Assembly (NCBI RefSeq): GCF_030719295.1
Contig: NZ_CP120997.1
Span: forward strand, 62,001 to 126,000
From: Streptomyces sp. Mut1
GTDB lineage: Bacteria > Actinomycetota > Actinomycetes > Streptomycetales > Streptomycetaceae
Length of the DNA stretch: 64,000 bases
Direction: 5' to 3'
Shown here piece by piece: positions 1 to 7,848 of the stretch (positions are counted from its first letter, which is position 1; each line of letters begins with the position of its first letter). The position numbers were made by a program, and so were the translations under genes. The notes under the pieces are model-generated. The model worked only from the letters and a program-made list of their open reading frames with translations, searched no databases and was not told the origin of the DNA.

Positions 1-439
1 CCGCGCGTACTGCCGGCGCACCGGCCAGCCCGTGCCGCACGGGCAGGGCGAACTCGTGCGGTGCATCCTCGAATCGTTGGCGCTGGCCCACCGCGGGACG
101 TTGCGGCGGGCCGCCGAGCTCGCCGGCCGGGACATCACCCACATCCACATGGTCGGCGGCGGCTCGCGGAACGAGCTGCTGTGCCAGTTCACCGCCGATG
201 CCACCGGGCTTCCCGTCGTCGCGGGGCCGGCCGAGGCCACCGCCCTCGGCAACATCCTCGTACAGGCACGCGCCCAGGGACTGGTCGGCGACCTCCCCGC
301 CATGCGGCGCCTCCTCACCGCCACCCAGAAGCTCCGCCGCTACACGCCAGGCGCGGAGCGGGCGGCGTGGGCGGCGGCTGCTTCCAGGATGGCCGTCGTC
401 CGGGGCAGCGGGCAACCTGGTCGCACGGCTGTGGAATGA
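1..439 (+). CDS. rhaB: Rhamnulokinase-type FGGY carbohydrate kinase, C-terminal fragment
   Basis: The gene is cut by the left edge and only the last 145 or so codons are present (frame begins at base 2). The fragment carries the FGGY_C signature: the helix 'CILESLALAHRGTL', then the ATP-site segment 'IHMVGGGSRNELLCQFTADA', then 'PAEATALGNILVQARAQG', which is the arrangement typical of bacterial rhamnulokinases. Such enzymes phosphorylate L-rhamnulose with ATP in the cytoplasm. The C-terminal tail past 'LRRYTPG' is poorly conserved. The substrate assignment rests on resemblance of this C-terminal half only; another member of the FGGY family remains possible. Upstream rhamnose genes would lie outside the window. 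Confidence 0.7.
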   Translation, partial: RAYCRRTGQPVPHGQGELVRCILESLALAHRGTLRRAAELAGRDITHIHMVGGGSRNELLCQFTADATGLPVVAGPAEATALGNILVQARAQGLVGDLPAMRRLLTATQKLRRYTPGAERAAWAAAASRMAVVRGSGQPGRTAVE

Positions 440-504
440 CAGGGCGGACCCTCAACGACAGGGCTGAACACCGGCCGGGACGCCTTGCCCGGGCTCGCGG
501 TCCA

Positions 505-972
505 TCAGGCGACTGCCCCATTCGCGTTCCGGATCAGCTGCTGGAGCACCTTCACCGCGGTGACGTAGTCCGTGTCGTCGATGCCCTCATGGAGGGCGGC
601 GCGGATCGCGGGGGCGTTGCGGGCCAGATCGACGCGGGCCTGTTCCCCTTCCGAGGTGAGCCACAGCCGGTCCTCGGCGTCCCGGGTCAGCCAGCCGCGT
701 TCAAGGAGCCCCTCCGCCTCCGCCGCCAGGTCGTCCTCGGGACGGATGTAGGAGGTCATTGCCTTCCGCAGCTCGGGCAGGGTCATCCCTTCACCGTCGG
801 GCGAGATGTCGTTCGCCGACAGATTGCGCAGCAGCCAGAACTGGGGCTGGGTGTAACCCTTTTCGGCCTGCCGGGCGCGGGTGTACGCGATGAGCGCCTC
901 GTAGGCGACACCGGTCCAGTACGCGGCGGGCTGTCCGGCGAGTTCGGCGTCGGAGACCTGCTGTGCCGTCAT
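505..972 (-). CDS. MarR-family winged-helix transcriptional regulator
   Basis: This 155-aa protein has the size and layout of MarR repressors: an N-terminal dimerisation helix, a winged helix around 'LTLPELRKAMTSYIRPEDDLAAEAEGLLERGWL', a wing with 'RLWLTSEGEQARVDLARNAPAIRAALHEG', and C-terminal helices. The chosen ATG at 972 is preceded by GGAGAGGAAAT at good spacing; a longer reading to 1077 exists but lacks such a site and would cover the probable operator. A short inverted repeat (1041-1058) lies in the upstream region and may be its own operator. The regulated target is not evident; the neighbour 3' of it is the converging kinase gene. Confidence 0.8.
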   Translation of the reverse strand: MTAQQVSDAELAGQPAAYWTGVAYEALIAYTRARQAEKGYTQPQFWLLRNLSANDISPDGEGMTLPELRKAMTSYIRPEDDLAAEAEGLLERGWLTRDAEDRLWLTSEGEQARVDLARNAPAIRAALHEGIDDTDYVTAVKVLQQLIRNANGAVA

Positions 973-1040
973 GGGATTTCCTCTCCATGCACTTCTCTGT
1001 GGAGCCCGCACACCGTGCAGGTCATGGGCAGACCGTATGA

Positions 1041-1058
1041 CCTCAAGTACGGTTGAGG
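1041..1058. promoter_or_regulatory. Inverted repeat upstream of the MarR gene, candidate operator
   Basis: Arms CCTCAA and TTGAGG flank a 6-bp spacer, about 70 bp upstream of the MarR start codon. Regulators of the MarR and MerR type commonly bind such dyads between -35 and -10 of their own promoter. The function is inferred from position and symmetry only. Confidence 0.4.
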
Positions 1059-1231
1059 ACAAGCGTGAAGAGCTCAAAGATCCTGCGCGACCGCGGAGCT
1101 ACGGCAGCGCCGCTCGGGGCCGGTCGGGGATGCGGGGTGCCGCCGTACCCCGCATCCCGGATCACGCCCGTACGGCCCGGTCGATTCTGTCGGGCCCGGT
1201 GCTTGCAGAGACTCACTGCCCTGGACTCAAG

Positions 1232-1627
1232 TCACAAGGCCAGCAGTCCCGCCGTCGTCTCTCCGAAACCGCAGGCGTCGAAGTAGAACGGTCTCAAGTG
1301 CTCTTCGAAGTCGACGTGCAGCCATTCGCACCCCGCGGCTCGGCATTGCTCAGCAGCCACCCCGAGCAGCGCGGCTCCCACTCCGTTCGAACGGTTTCGC
1401 CCGGCTACGACCGTGTCCAGAGCGAACGCGTGGACGCCGCCGTCCCAGGCGATGTTGACGAAGCCGACCAGGCGGTGATCCTCCCAGGCGCAGACCCAAC
1501 CGAGGCTGTGACGCTGAAGCCTTGCACGCCAGTCCGTCTGCCCGGCCGGGCCACCGAACCCTTCGGCGTGCAGTTGGTTGAGAGCTGTGTTGTCGACGTC
1601 GCCGCGCCACTCATAGGTGATCGTCAT
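1232..1627 (-). CDS. GNAT-family N-acetyltransferase
   Basis: This is a compact single-domain acetyltransferase of 131 aa. The acetyl-CoA-binding motif A is visible as 'RSNGVGAALLGVAAEQCRAAGC' after beta-strand 'ALDTVVAGRNR', followed by 'EWLHVDFEEHLRPFYFDACGF', the usual motif B with a Tyr/Phe near the C-terminus. The family transfers the acetyl group of acetyl-CoA to an amine of a small molecule or protein; the substrate cannot be read. The start chosen gives the sequence MTITYEWRG and lies just downstream of the SMI1 gene stop (1644), so the two are probably co-transcribed. An upstream in-frame ATG at 1678 would overlap that gene and is less likely. Confidence 0.8.
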   Translation of the reverse strand: MTITYEWRGDVDNTALNQLHAEGFGGPAGQTDWRARLQRHSLGWVCAWEDHRLVGFVNIAWDGGVHAFALDTVVAGRNRSNGVGAALLGVAAEQCRAAGCEWLHVDFEEHLRPFYFDACGFGETTAGLLAL

Positions 1628-1643
1628 GATCCGAATCCAGTGA

Positions 1644-2225
1644 TCACAGAGCCGTTCCAGGGCTGTCCGAACGGGCACGAAGCCGGGGTGAGGTCAGTTC
1701 CAAGGCTCTGTTGTCACACCCGGCGCCCATGTGGTCGAGCCAGCGTTCGTACCAGTCGAGGAAGTCGGTGGCGGAGGAAACGTCAGGGCCCCAGAACCCG
1801 TCCCCGTTGCCGGTCAGGACGCGGCCGCTGAGGGGGCCCGTCACCGCGATGACGCAGACGTCGGTGCAGCCCATCTCGATGATGTGGAGGAAGAGGTCGC
1901 CTTCATGTGCCGCCCGTCCTGCGTGTTCGAAGCCGCGAGGTGCTCCTGGTTCCCCGCGGGGGTTCATGACCAGCAGGGAACACCGCTCCAGCGGCAGGAG
2001 GCCGTAGAACGGCGCTGCTCCTGAGCCGCCGATGTGTGTGAGGAACTGCCGATAGGCGTCGGGCAGGACGATGCCGTGCCCGGTCTCGAACGCGGCGAGG
2101 CGCGCTTCGGCCGGCCTCGGACCGAGACTGAACGTGTGTCGCTCCTCTCCGAAGGAGTGGCTGCGCCGGGGATGGTACGGGATCGCGGCCAGCTTGCGTC
2201 GCAGGCGGGGTATGCGGGGATCCAT
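1644..2225 (-). CDS. SMI1/KNR4 (SUKH) family protein
   Basis: The 193-aa product has the SUKH-domain pattern: 'FETGHGIVLPDAYRQFLTHIGGSGAAPFYGLLPLE' followed by beta-rich segments and a C-terminal 'FLDWYERWLDHM'. SUKH proteins are often immunity proteins against contact-dependent or polymorphic toxins, but many actinobacterial copies are orphans with unknown partners. No toxin gene is seen next to it. It is divergent from a second SUKH protein at 2389, with 163 bp between the starts. The start at 2225 is chosen because the reading further upstream is low-complexity and runs into the divergent promoter. Confidence 0.7.
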   Translation of the reverse strand: MDPRIPRLRRKLAAIPYHPRRSHSFGEERHTFSLGPRPAEARLAAFETGHGIVLPDAYRQFLTHIGGSGAAPFYGLLPLERCSLLVMNPRGEPGAPRGFEHAGRAAHEGDLFLHIIEMGCTDVCVIAVTGPLSGRVLTGNGDGFWGPDVSSATDFLDWYERWLDHMGAGCDNRALELTSPRLRARSDSPGTAL

Positions 2226-2388
2226 GGTGCGTCTTCTCTCGTCTCCGTCCACCCTACGGGTGGCCGTGGTCGGCCCGCCGGAACCGTTCTCCGTAGGAGA
2301 GTCAGGAGCGTGCAGTCGGTCCGGGCGGGGGCGGCCTCGCGGCTCTCCGGCGCTCGGCTGTCCGCCCGGTGGGCCCCTGACGGTCGTC

Positions 2389-2973
2389 ATGTCAGTGGGC
2401 TCTGACAGCATCACGGCCGTGACCGACTTTGATGACCTCGTGCAACGCGTCGCCCGGCGGGCCGCATCGGACAGCAAGAGCCTTCCCGGGCCTGTCGGCG
2501 GGGCCCAGATCGCGGAGGCCGAGGAGCAGTTGGGCTGCGCGCTGCATCCTCTGCTTGCGCGCCTGTATCGCGAGGTTGCCGATGGCGGGTTCGGTCCTGA
2601 CTATCGGTTGCTGCCGCTGCTCGGGCCGGGCAGTGTCGTCGGCGAATATCTGACGCGGCGTGAGGAGTCCGCCGGGGCGGAGCACCCGGTGTGGCCCGCA
2701 GGCGTTGTACCCATCCTGACCTGGGGCTGTGCGATGTACGCAGGCGTCGACTGTCTCAGCGGAGAGGGGCAGGTCCTGCTCTTCGAGCCGAACGCGTACA
2801 GCGGCGGATCGTGGGAGCGGTGTTGGTTCCTCGACTCCCCCGGCCTCGCGGCGTGGCTGGAGACGTGGCTCGCGGGGACGGGCTGGTTCGAGGAGGACGC
2901 CTACGACGGGGACGACACCGTCGAACCCCAGCCGTGGGACCCGGCCGCGAGCCGGCTGTCGTCCGGCGCGTAG
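2389..2973 (+). CDS. SMI1/KNR4 (SUKH) family protein
   Basis: This 194-aa protein shows the SUKH hallmarks 'IAEAEEQLGCALHPLLARLYREVADGGFGPDYRLLPL' and a C-terminal 'LAAWLETWLAGTGWFEED'. 'VPILTWGCAMYAGVDC' in the middle matches the beta core seen in many Streptomyces SMI1 proteins. The role is probably ligand or toxin binding (family knowledge); no enzymatic residues are expected. It diverges from the other SUKH gene and ends at a strong hairpin shared with the converging kinase gene. Paired SUKH genes of different sequence suggest paralogy or a small immunity island. Confidence 0.7.
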   Translation: MSVGSDSITAVTDFDDLVQRVARRAASDSKSLPGPVGGAQIAEAEEQLGCALHPLLARLYREVADGGFGPDYRLLPLLGPGSVVGEYLTRREESAGAEHPVWPAGVVPILTWGCAMYAGVDCLSGEGQVLLFEPNAYSGGSWERCWFLDSPGLAAWLETWLAGTGWFEEDAYDGDDTVEPQPWDPAASRLSSGA

Positions 2974-2975
2974 CG

Positions 2976-3018
2976 GAGCGGCGTCCCCGGTCCGCCCCGG
3001 GGGGCGGACGCGCCGCTC
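2976..3018. terminator. Bidirectional hairpin terminator
   Basis: Nested inverted repeats lie between two converging genes: outer arms GAGCGGCG/CGCCGCTC and inner arms GTCCGCCC/GGGCGGAC. No T-run follows, as is usual in Streptomyces. Confidence 0.65.
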
Positions 3019-3076
3019 GCCTCGGCCCGGCCTTCCTCGACCACTGCCCGGGACGCGCCCTCCACCGCCATCGTCG

Positions 3077-4072
3077 TCAGTGGATGACGCCCGAAGCGGT
3101 GAGGCAGCTGCGGCCCGCCGCCGCCATGCGGGCCTGGAACGGGCGCAGGGCCGGCAGGCCCGGTACCGGGGGGAGGGTCTTGAGCCAGGTGAACCAGCCC
3201 GTGAAGGCGGCGAGCAGCACCGCGGCGGCATCGTGCTCGTCCTTGCGCAGCAGCCCGGAACCGGCGGACAGGACGTCCTCGGGGCGGCAGCCGCCCGCTT
3301 CCACGGCGCCCAGCAGCAGGTAGACGAGGTCGAAGACGGTGGCGCCCCGGCAGGCGTAGGCCCAGTCGACCAGCACCACACTCCCCTCGGAGCTTCCCGT
3401 GACGGCGGAGGGCCGGTCCTCGGCCTCCGTCAGCAGCACGTTGTCGGCCCGGAGGTCCGCGTGCAGCAGGCCGTGGCCTCTCGCGGCGTCCTCCCAGCTC
3501 TCCTCCAGGCGGATCAGGCGGTCGAGGTGGCGGCGCAGCCACGGGTCCTCGGCCACGAAGCCGGGTGTGCCGGTGGGGCGGTGCGTTCCGGCGACGGCCT
3601 CCGCCGCGGCCAGACTGCGCCAGCCCGTCAGCTCTTCGCGGAACAGCTCGTCCACGCCGGGCAGCGGGGAGTCCGGGTCCGGGGCGGTCAGGCCGCGTAC
3701 GGTGTCGAGCACCGCCAGCAGGTGTGCGCGCTTCCACGGCAGCGGCGGAACAGCGCCGTGGACGGGGGCGAAGGCCAGCACCGACCAGTCCTCGTAGTCG
3801 AAGGACCACATGAGGGTGGGTGCGGGCAGGCCCTGGGGAAGGCCGGCGTGGAGTGCGGCTTCGCGCCGGTAGAGCTCCGGGCTGTAGCTGTTCTGTTCGG
3901 CGGACACCGCCTTGACGAAGGCCGAGCGCCCGTCCGCGCCGGTGAGCACCGAGGCCATGCCGGGCGAGAACCCGCCGACGGCCGGTGCCTCGTGCACGAT
4001 CTCGGACCCTATCCGCCCGGCCACGCGCCTGCGGATCGCGTCGGGAAGGCTGTCCCACACCAGGCGGGTCAT
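3077..4072 (-). CDS. Aminoglycoside phosphotransferase-fold small-molecule kinase
   Basis: The 331-aa sequence has the APH/choline-kinase fold. The catalytic loop is 'HGLLHADLRADNVLL' (HxDxxxxN) and the metal-binding Asp sits in 'SVVLVDWAYACRG'. The N-lobe carries 'AFVKAVSAEQ' with the ATP-site Lys. Members phosphorylate hydroxyl groups of antibiotics or metabolites with ATP. The gene is the last of a minus-strand run that starts at 10306; its ATG overlaps the stop of the epimerase gene (ATGA), so the two are translationally coupled. In this setting it may phosphorylate an intermediate or inactivate the product inside the cell; the sequence does not decide between tailoring and self-protection. 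Confidence 0.75.
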   Translation of the reverse strand: MTRLVWDSLPDAIRRRVAGRIGSEIVHEAPAVGGFSPGMASVLTGADGRSAFVKAVSAEQNSYSPELYRREAALHAGLPQGLPAPTLMWSFDYEDWSVLAFAPVHGAVPPLPWKRAHLLAVLDTVRGLTAPDPDSPLPGVDELFREELTGWRSLAAAEAVAGTHRPTGTPGFVAEDPWLRRHLDRLIRLEESWEDAARGHGLLHADLRADNVLLTEAEDRPSAVTGSSEGSVVLVDWAYACRGATVFDLVYLLLGAVEAGGCRPEDVLSAGSGLLRKDEHDAAAVLLAAFTGWFTWLKTLPPVPGLPALRPFQARMAAAGRSCLTASGVIH

Positions 4073-5136
4073 CGCGTCCCTCCCGTACCGGTCGCCGCTC
4101 CCGTGCGGGCGCTTTCCAGCAGGATTCGTTCCGTCGTCATGTCGATCTCTCCGCCGCCGAGGAACTGCTCCGGGTCCGGCGCCGCCTCGTCCAGCCAGTC
4201 GGCGACCGAGCCCACGGTCTCGTCCAGGGACCGCTTCGCCGCGGGGCGTTCGCCGGCGGGCACCCGGGAGAACCAGGCCGTGCCGGTGCCGGTGGGCGCC
4301 CACATCGGCAGGCCGGTGTGGGGCGCCACCCCGGCGGCGACGAGGCTGTCCTCGGGCACCCAGACGGGCCGGCCGGGCCCGCGGCGGGCGCACGCCCGCG
4401 CGAGTGCGCCCCAGGTGCTCTGCGGCCCGACCGCGTTGAACACCCCGGTCGTGCCGTCCTCCACCAGGTCCGTCGTCCACTCCGCGAGGTCCCGCACGTC
4501 CAGCACCTGGAACGGGTCGTCCGGCGTTCCCGGGAGCGCGACGTCGCCGCCCCGCGTGAAACGCCAGGGCCAGTAGGGGAAGCGGCCCGCGAAGCGGTCG
4601 TAGTGCAGATGTGTGGGCGAGGGACGGGCCGGGTTCCCGTAGCGGCGTCTGCTGGACACGTCGTGCGGACCGGCCACCAGGCCCGGCCGCACCACCAGGC
4701 TGCGTCCGCTCCCCCGCGCGGCGGTGAGGGCCGCCTCGCACCCCGCCTTGAGCTCCCCGTACGAGGCCCCGTCCAGAAGGCCGGTCCGCCGGGCGGGCAC
4801 CGTGGGGGCGGTCACGGGTGTGGGGGCGCCGAAATCCCGGTACACGGAGATCGTGGAGATCAACGCATAGACGCCGCAGTCCAGTTCCCGGGCGCTGCGC
4901 TCGACCTGGGCGGGCTGGTAGGCGCAGGTGTCGACGACCGTGTCCCACCGGGTGGAGCGCACCGCGTCGAAGCCGTCGGCCCGGTCGCCGCGCAGCCAGG
5001 TCACGCCGGGCGGCAGGGGGCCGGTGCTGAGGCCCCGGTTCAGTACGGTGACCCGGTGTCCGCGCCTCACCGCCTCCTGGACGAGGTGGCGGCCGATGAA
5101 GACACCGCCGCCGATGACGAGAATGGCCATGCCCAT
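4069..5136 (-). CDS. NAD-dependent epimerase/dehydratase (extended SDR)
   Basis: This 355-aa protein begins with a dinucleotide-binding Rossmann motif 'VIGGGVFIGRHLVQEAVRRGHRVTVLNRG' and has the catalytic Tyr-Lys pair in 'SYGELKAG'; 'STISVY' supplies the Ser. It resembles the reductase-like SDR proteins found in Streptomyces clusters rather than classical UDP-sugar epimerases. The substrate is unknown. Its ATG overlaps the stop codon of the radical SAM gene (TGATG) and its own stop overlaps the kinase start, so three genes are made as one coupled unit. A second in-frame ATG six bases further in is the alternative start. Confidence 0.75.
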   Translation of the reverse strand: MGMAILVIGGGVFIGRHLVQEAVRRGHRVTVLNRGLSTGPLPPGVTWLRGDRADGFDAVRSTRWDTVVDTCAYQPAQVERSARELDCGVYALISTISVYRDFGAPTPVTAPTVPARRTGLLDGASYGELKAGCEAALTAARGSGRSLVVRPGLVAGPHDVSSRRRYGNPARPSPTHLHYDRFAGRFPYWPWRFTRGGDVALPGTPDDPFQVLDVRDLAEWTTDLVEDGTTGVFNAVGPQSTWGALARACARRGPGRPVWVPEDSLVAAGVAPHTGLPMWAPTGTGTAWFSRVPAGERPAAKRSLDETVGSVADWLDEAAPDPEQFLGGGEIDMTTERILLESARTGAATGTGGTR

Positions 5137-6785
5137 CAGACCCGGGCCTCCAGCAGGGAACGGCCCCGGAGCACGCCCTCGGGGTAGAGGTGGACGCCGT
5201 AGCGCGCCAGGCGGGAGAGGTTCTCCCTGATCGCCGCCGCGCCTCCCGCGGGGTCCGGGTGGTCGACGGGAGCCATGCCGATGCGCTCCACGCTCTTCTC
5301 GATGGCCAGGTTCTCCGGCGTGCCCAGGTGGGGTACCAGCCAGTGTTCGAAGTCGGCCTGCCACAGCATGAGTACGGCACCGTCGTTCTTCCGGCGGACG
5401 TCCGTCAGCGTGCGGTGGTTCAGGCTCCTCGCCTCGTGTACGTCCATGCCGATGTGCGACCAGGAGTAGTCGGGGTCGTGTGGGTCGTGGACCTCGATCC
5501 GGAGCCGTTCGCGGTCCTGCCACAGCGGCATCGTCTCGTCCGAGATGCTGAACACGCTGAGCATGAAGTGGCCCCGGTACTCCTCGGTGAGGAACGCGTG
5601 GGTCTGGGCGTAGTCGTCGGGGGTCTCCCCCGGGTATCCCGCCATGAAGGAGCAGCGGTAGCCGAGTCCGCCGGAGCTGAGGAGGCGGAAGGCCTGGAGG
5701 TTCTGCTTCCGGTTGACCTTCTTGTCCATGTGCTTCAGGGTGTTGTCGCTCATCGACTCGAAGCCGAGCGACAGGAAGCGGCAGTGTGCGGCGGCGAGCT
5801 GGTCGACGAGTTCGGGGGTCTTGATGACGTTGGCCCTGCTGTAGCCCTCCCACTCGACGCCGAGCCCCGGCAGCAGTCTCAGCAGTTCCCGCAGCCGGGT
5901 GGGCGGCACGGTGAAGGTGGAGTCCATGGCCTTGATGAAGCCGGCCCCGCACTGTTCGGCGTAGGCCGCCCAGTCGTCGTGGATCTTCTGTGCGGACTTG
6001 TAGCGCCACTTGGGGCTGGCGGCGGGGAACGAGCAGAACTTGCAGGTGAAGGGGCAGCCCCGCATGGACTCGTACGGGATGACGGGGAACCGTCCGCGCG
6101 GCATCGGTGAGGGGTGCGCGTCCAGGTCGATGTACTCGAACCCGGTGGCGTACCAGCCGGGGCGGCCCGGTTCCGCGCCGCGGATGCCGGGGTCGGGGCG
6201 CAGGACCAGGTTGGGGATGCCGTCCAGGGGTGCGCGGGCGGCCAGTGCGTGGAGCAGGGCCGGCAGGGCCTCCTCCGAGTCGCCGCGCACGATGATGTCG
6301 ACCGTGGGGAAGTCCCGCATCACGGAGGCGTACTTGAGGTTGCTGTACTGGCCGCCGAGGAGGAGCGGTACGCCGGGGAAGTGGCGTCCGATCCAGCCGA
6401 CGGCGGTCCGCAGCGCGGCGTTGTTCCAGATGTAGCTGGTGGAGAGCAGGACGGCCTCGTAGTCGCCTCCCGGCGGCTGGGGGTCGTCCTGGTCCCACAG
6501 GTTGAGGGTGTCGAAGTGGTCGTAGTCGGCGCCGGCCTGTTCCAGGATGCGTTCGAGGGTGAAGGTGGTCAGATGCGGCACGGTGGTCCGCCGGGGGCGG
6601 AGCAGCGGGTAGTCCACGCCGCCGTGGCGGAATCCCAGGCGGCTGAGCCGGAGGCCGGCGAGTTCGGTGCCGCGGAGGTAGTCCGCGGCGTTCGCGTCGC
6701 CGTTCTCCCGGTCGAGCAGGGTGCCGTTCAGGTAGGTGGAGTTCTTGAAGGTGGGCCCGAGTCCGGCCACCAGAAGTACCCGCAT
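5136..6785 (-). CDS. B12-binding domain radical SAM protein (first of two)
   Basis: The 549-aa protein has an N-terminal cobalamin-binding-type region (about residues 1-190, with 'LSTSYIWNN' and 'PLLLGGQYSNLKY') and a radical SAM domain whose [4Fe-4S] ligands are in 'RGCPFTCKFCSFP' (CxxxCxxC). 'ADIIVRGDSEEAL'-type sequence and 'GFESMSDNTLKHMDKK' are typical of class B enzymes, and 'FMAGYPGETPDDY' is the usual beta-6 region. Such enzymes methylate unactivated carbons or rearrange substrates using SAM and cobalamin. The start at 6785 is favoured because GGAGGA sits 6 nt upstream; an ATG two codons earlier abuts that site. It shares little beyond fold with the second radical SAM protein at 15718. 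Confidence 0.85.
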   Translation of the reverse strand: MRVLLVAGLGPTFKNSTYLNGTLLDRENGDANAADYLRGTELAGLRLSRLGFRHGGVDYPLLRPRRTTVPHLTTFTLERILEQAGADYDHFDTLNLWDQDDPQPPGGDYEAVLLSTSYIWNNAALRTAVGWIGRHFPGVPLLLGGQYSNLKYASVMRDFPTVDIIVRGDSEEALPALLHALAARAPLDGIPNLVLRPDPGIRGAEPGRPGWYATGFEYIDLDAHPSPMPRGRFPVIPYESMRGCPFTCKFCSFPAASPKWRYKSAQKIHDDWAAYAEQCGAGFIKAMDSTFTVPPTRLRELLRLLPGLGVEWEGYSRANVIKTPELVDQLAAAHCRFLSLGFESMSDNTLKHMDKKVNRKQNLQAFRLLSSGGLGYRCSFMAGYPGETPDDYAQTHAFLTEEYRGHFMLSVFSISDETMPLWQDRERLRIEVHDPHDPDYSWSHIGMDVHEARSLNHRTLTDVRRKNDGAVLMLWQADFEHWLVPHLGTPENLAIEKSVERIGMAPVDHPDPAGGAAAIRENLSRLARYGVHLYPEGVLRGRSLLEARV

Positions 6786-6807
6786 GGTCATTCCTCCGGC
6801 TCGCGGG

Positions 6808-7848
6808 TCACGGGTTGACCTGTTGTCCGTTGATGCGCAGGAGCAGCGGGAGGTCGCGGATGTCGTCGTGGCGCAGTGCCCAGAGCAGGAACCGTTCGAC
6901 TCCGAGGCCGAAGCCGGAGGTGCGCAGGGGGCGCAGTTCCCGCATCCGCAGGTACCAGGCGTACTCGGACTCCTCGACCTGGTGGAGGCGCAGGGCCTCG
7001 CGCACGGCGTCGGCGGTGGCGTGGCGTTCGCCGCAGCCGACGGTCTCACCGATGCCGAAGAGGAGGTCGCCGTTGCGTGCCGCGCCGGGGTCGTCCTGAG
7101 CGGTCGCCTGGTAGAAGGGGACGGAGAGCAGGTCGTGGTGGGTGACCCAGGTGAACTCGCCGAGCCGGGCCATGATCTCGCGTTCGCCCGCGTGGGTGAG
7201 ACATCGGCTGCCGGGTGCCACCTCGGTCACGTACCTCGGGTCGTCCCCGAGGAGCTTGACGGCGTCACGGAAGGTGAGGGAGGTGAAGACGTCGTCCTCG
7301 GCCAGGGCGGTGAGGTGGCCGGTGCCGCCCGCGGCGTCGCGGACGGTGTCGGGGCAGTGCTCGAGGAGCGCGCGGGCCAGGTGGCGCAGGTAGTCCTGGA
7401 CCACGGTCTTGACGTCGTCCAGGTCGCCGACGATCTCGGCCTCGCTGTGGAAGAACTGGCAGAGGTGGCGTTCGTCCATCGCTTCGCCGCGGAACGAGGG
7501 CATCACGTAGTAGCAGCCGCCCTCGGCGAGGCGGCAGCCGTACTCCAGCAGGAACTGCATGGAGTCGGCCAGGTAGGTGGGGACGCCCTCGACGGAGACC
7601 TTGACGGGGCTGGAGTCGCTGCCGAGGCCCATGGGGCTGGAGACGGATCCGGTGGTGATCGGGAGGTACATCGCGCGCACGCCGCGCTGCCGCCAGAAGT
7701 CGACGGTCGCGAAGTGGAAGACGTCGGTCAGTTCGACGACGGCGCGGTACCAGGGGTGTTTCAGTACCTCTTCGAAGTGTGTGTCCGGGATCCGCCATGA
7801 GTGCGGGGGTGACACGGCCAGCTGGGACGACGCGATCGTCTCGGTCAC
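6808..7848 (-). CDS. Stand-alone class II aaRS core (AsnRS/AspRS-like), probable amide synthetase
   Basis: The 346-aa product resembles the catalytic half of asparaginyl/aspartyl-tRNA synthetases with no N-terminal OB-fold anticodon-binding domain. Seen are 'SVEGVPTYLADSMQFLLEYGCRLAEGGCYYVMPSFRGEAMDERHLCQFFHSEAEI' (the QLYLE...FRAE..HL.EF..EAE stretch of AsnRS, here altered) and motif 3 in 'GFGLGVERFLLWAL' with Arg319. Homologues lacking the tRNA domain include archaeal-type asparagine synthetases that amidate aspartate through an adenylate (established family knowledge). By inference this enzyme activates a carboxylate as an adenylate and joins it to an amine or ammonia. Its GTG start overlaps the stop of the HTTM gene (GTGA), and the radical SAM gene follows 22 bp after its stop. 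Confidence 0.75.
   Translation of the reverse strand: MTETIASSQLAVSPPHSWRIPDTHFEEVLKHPWYRAVVELTDVFHFATVDFWRQRGVRAMYLPITTGSVSSPMGLGSDSSPVKVSVEGVPTYLADSMQFLLEYGCRLAEGGCYYVMPSFRGEAMDERHLCQFFHSEAEIVGDLDDVKTVVQDYLRHLARALLEHCPDTVRDAAGGTGHLTALAEDDVFTSLTFRDAVKLLGDDPRYVTEVAPGSRCLTHAGEREIMARLGEFTWVTHHDLLSVPFYQATAQDDPGAARNGDLLFGIGETVGCGERHATADAVREALRLHQVEESEYAWYLRMRELRPLRTSGFGLGVERFLLWALRHDDIRDLPLLLRINGQQVNP

Noticed and set aside
2729..4576. Plus-strand frame of 615 codons across the kinase and epimerase genes
   Set aside because: It overlaps three well-supported genes and has the biased composition of a shadow frame.
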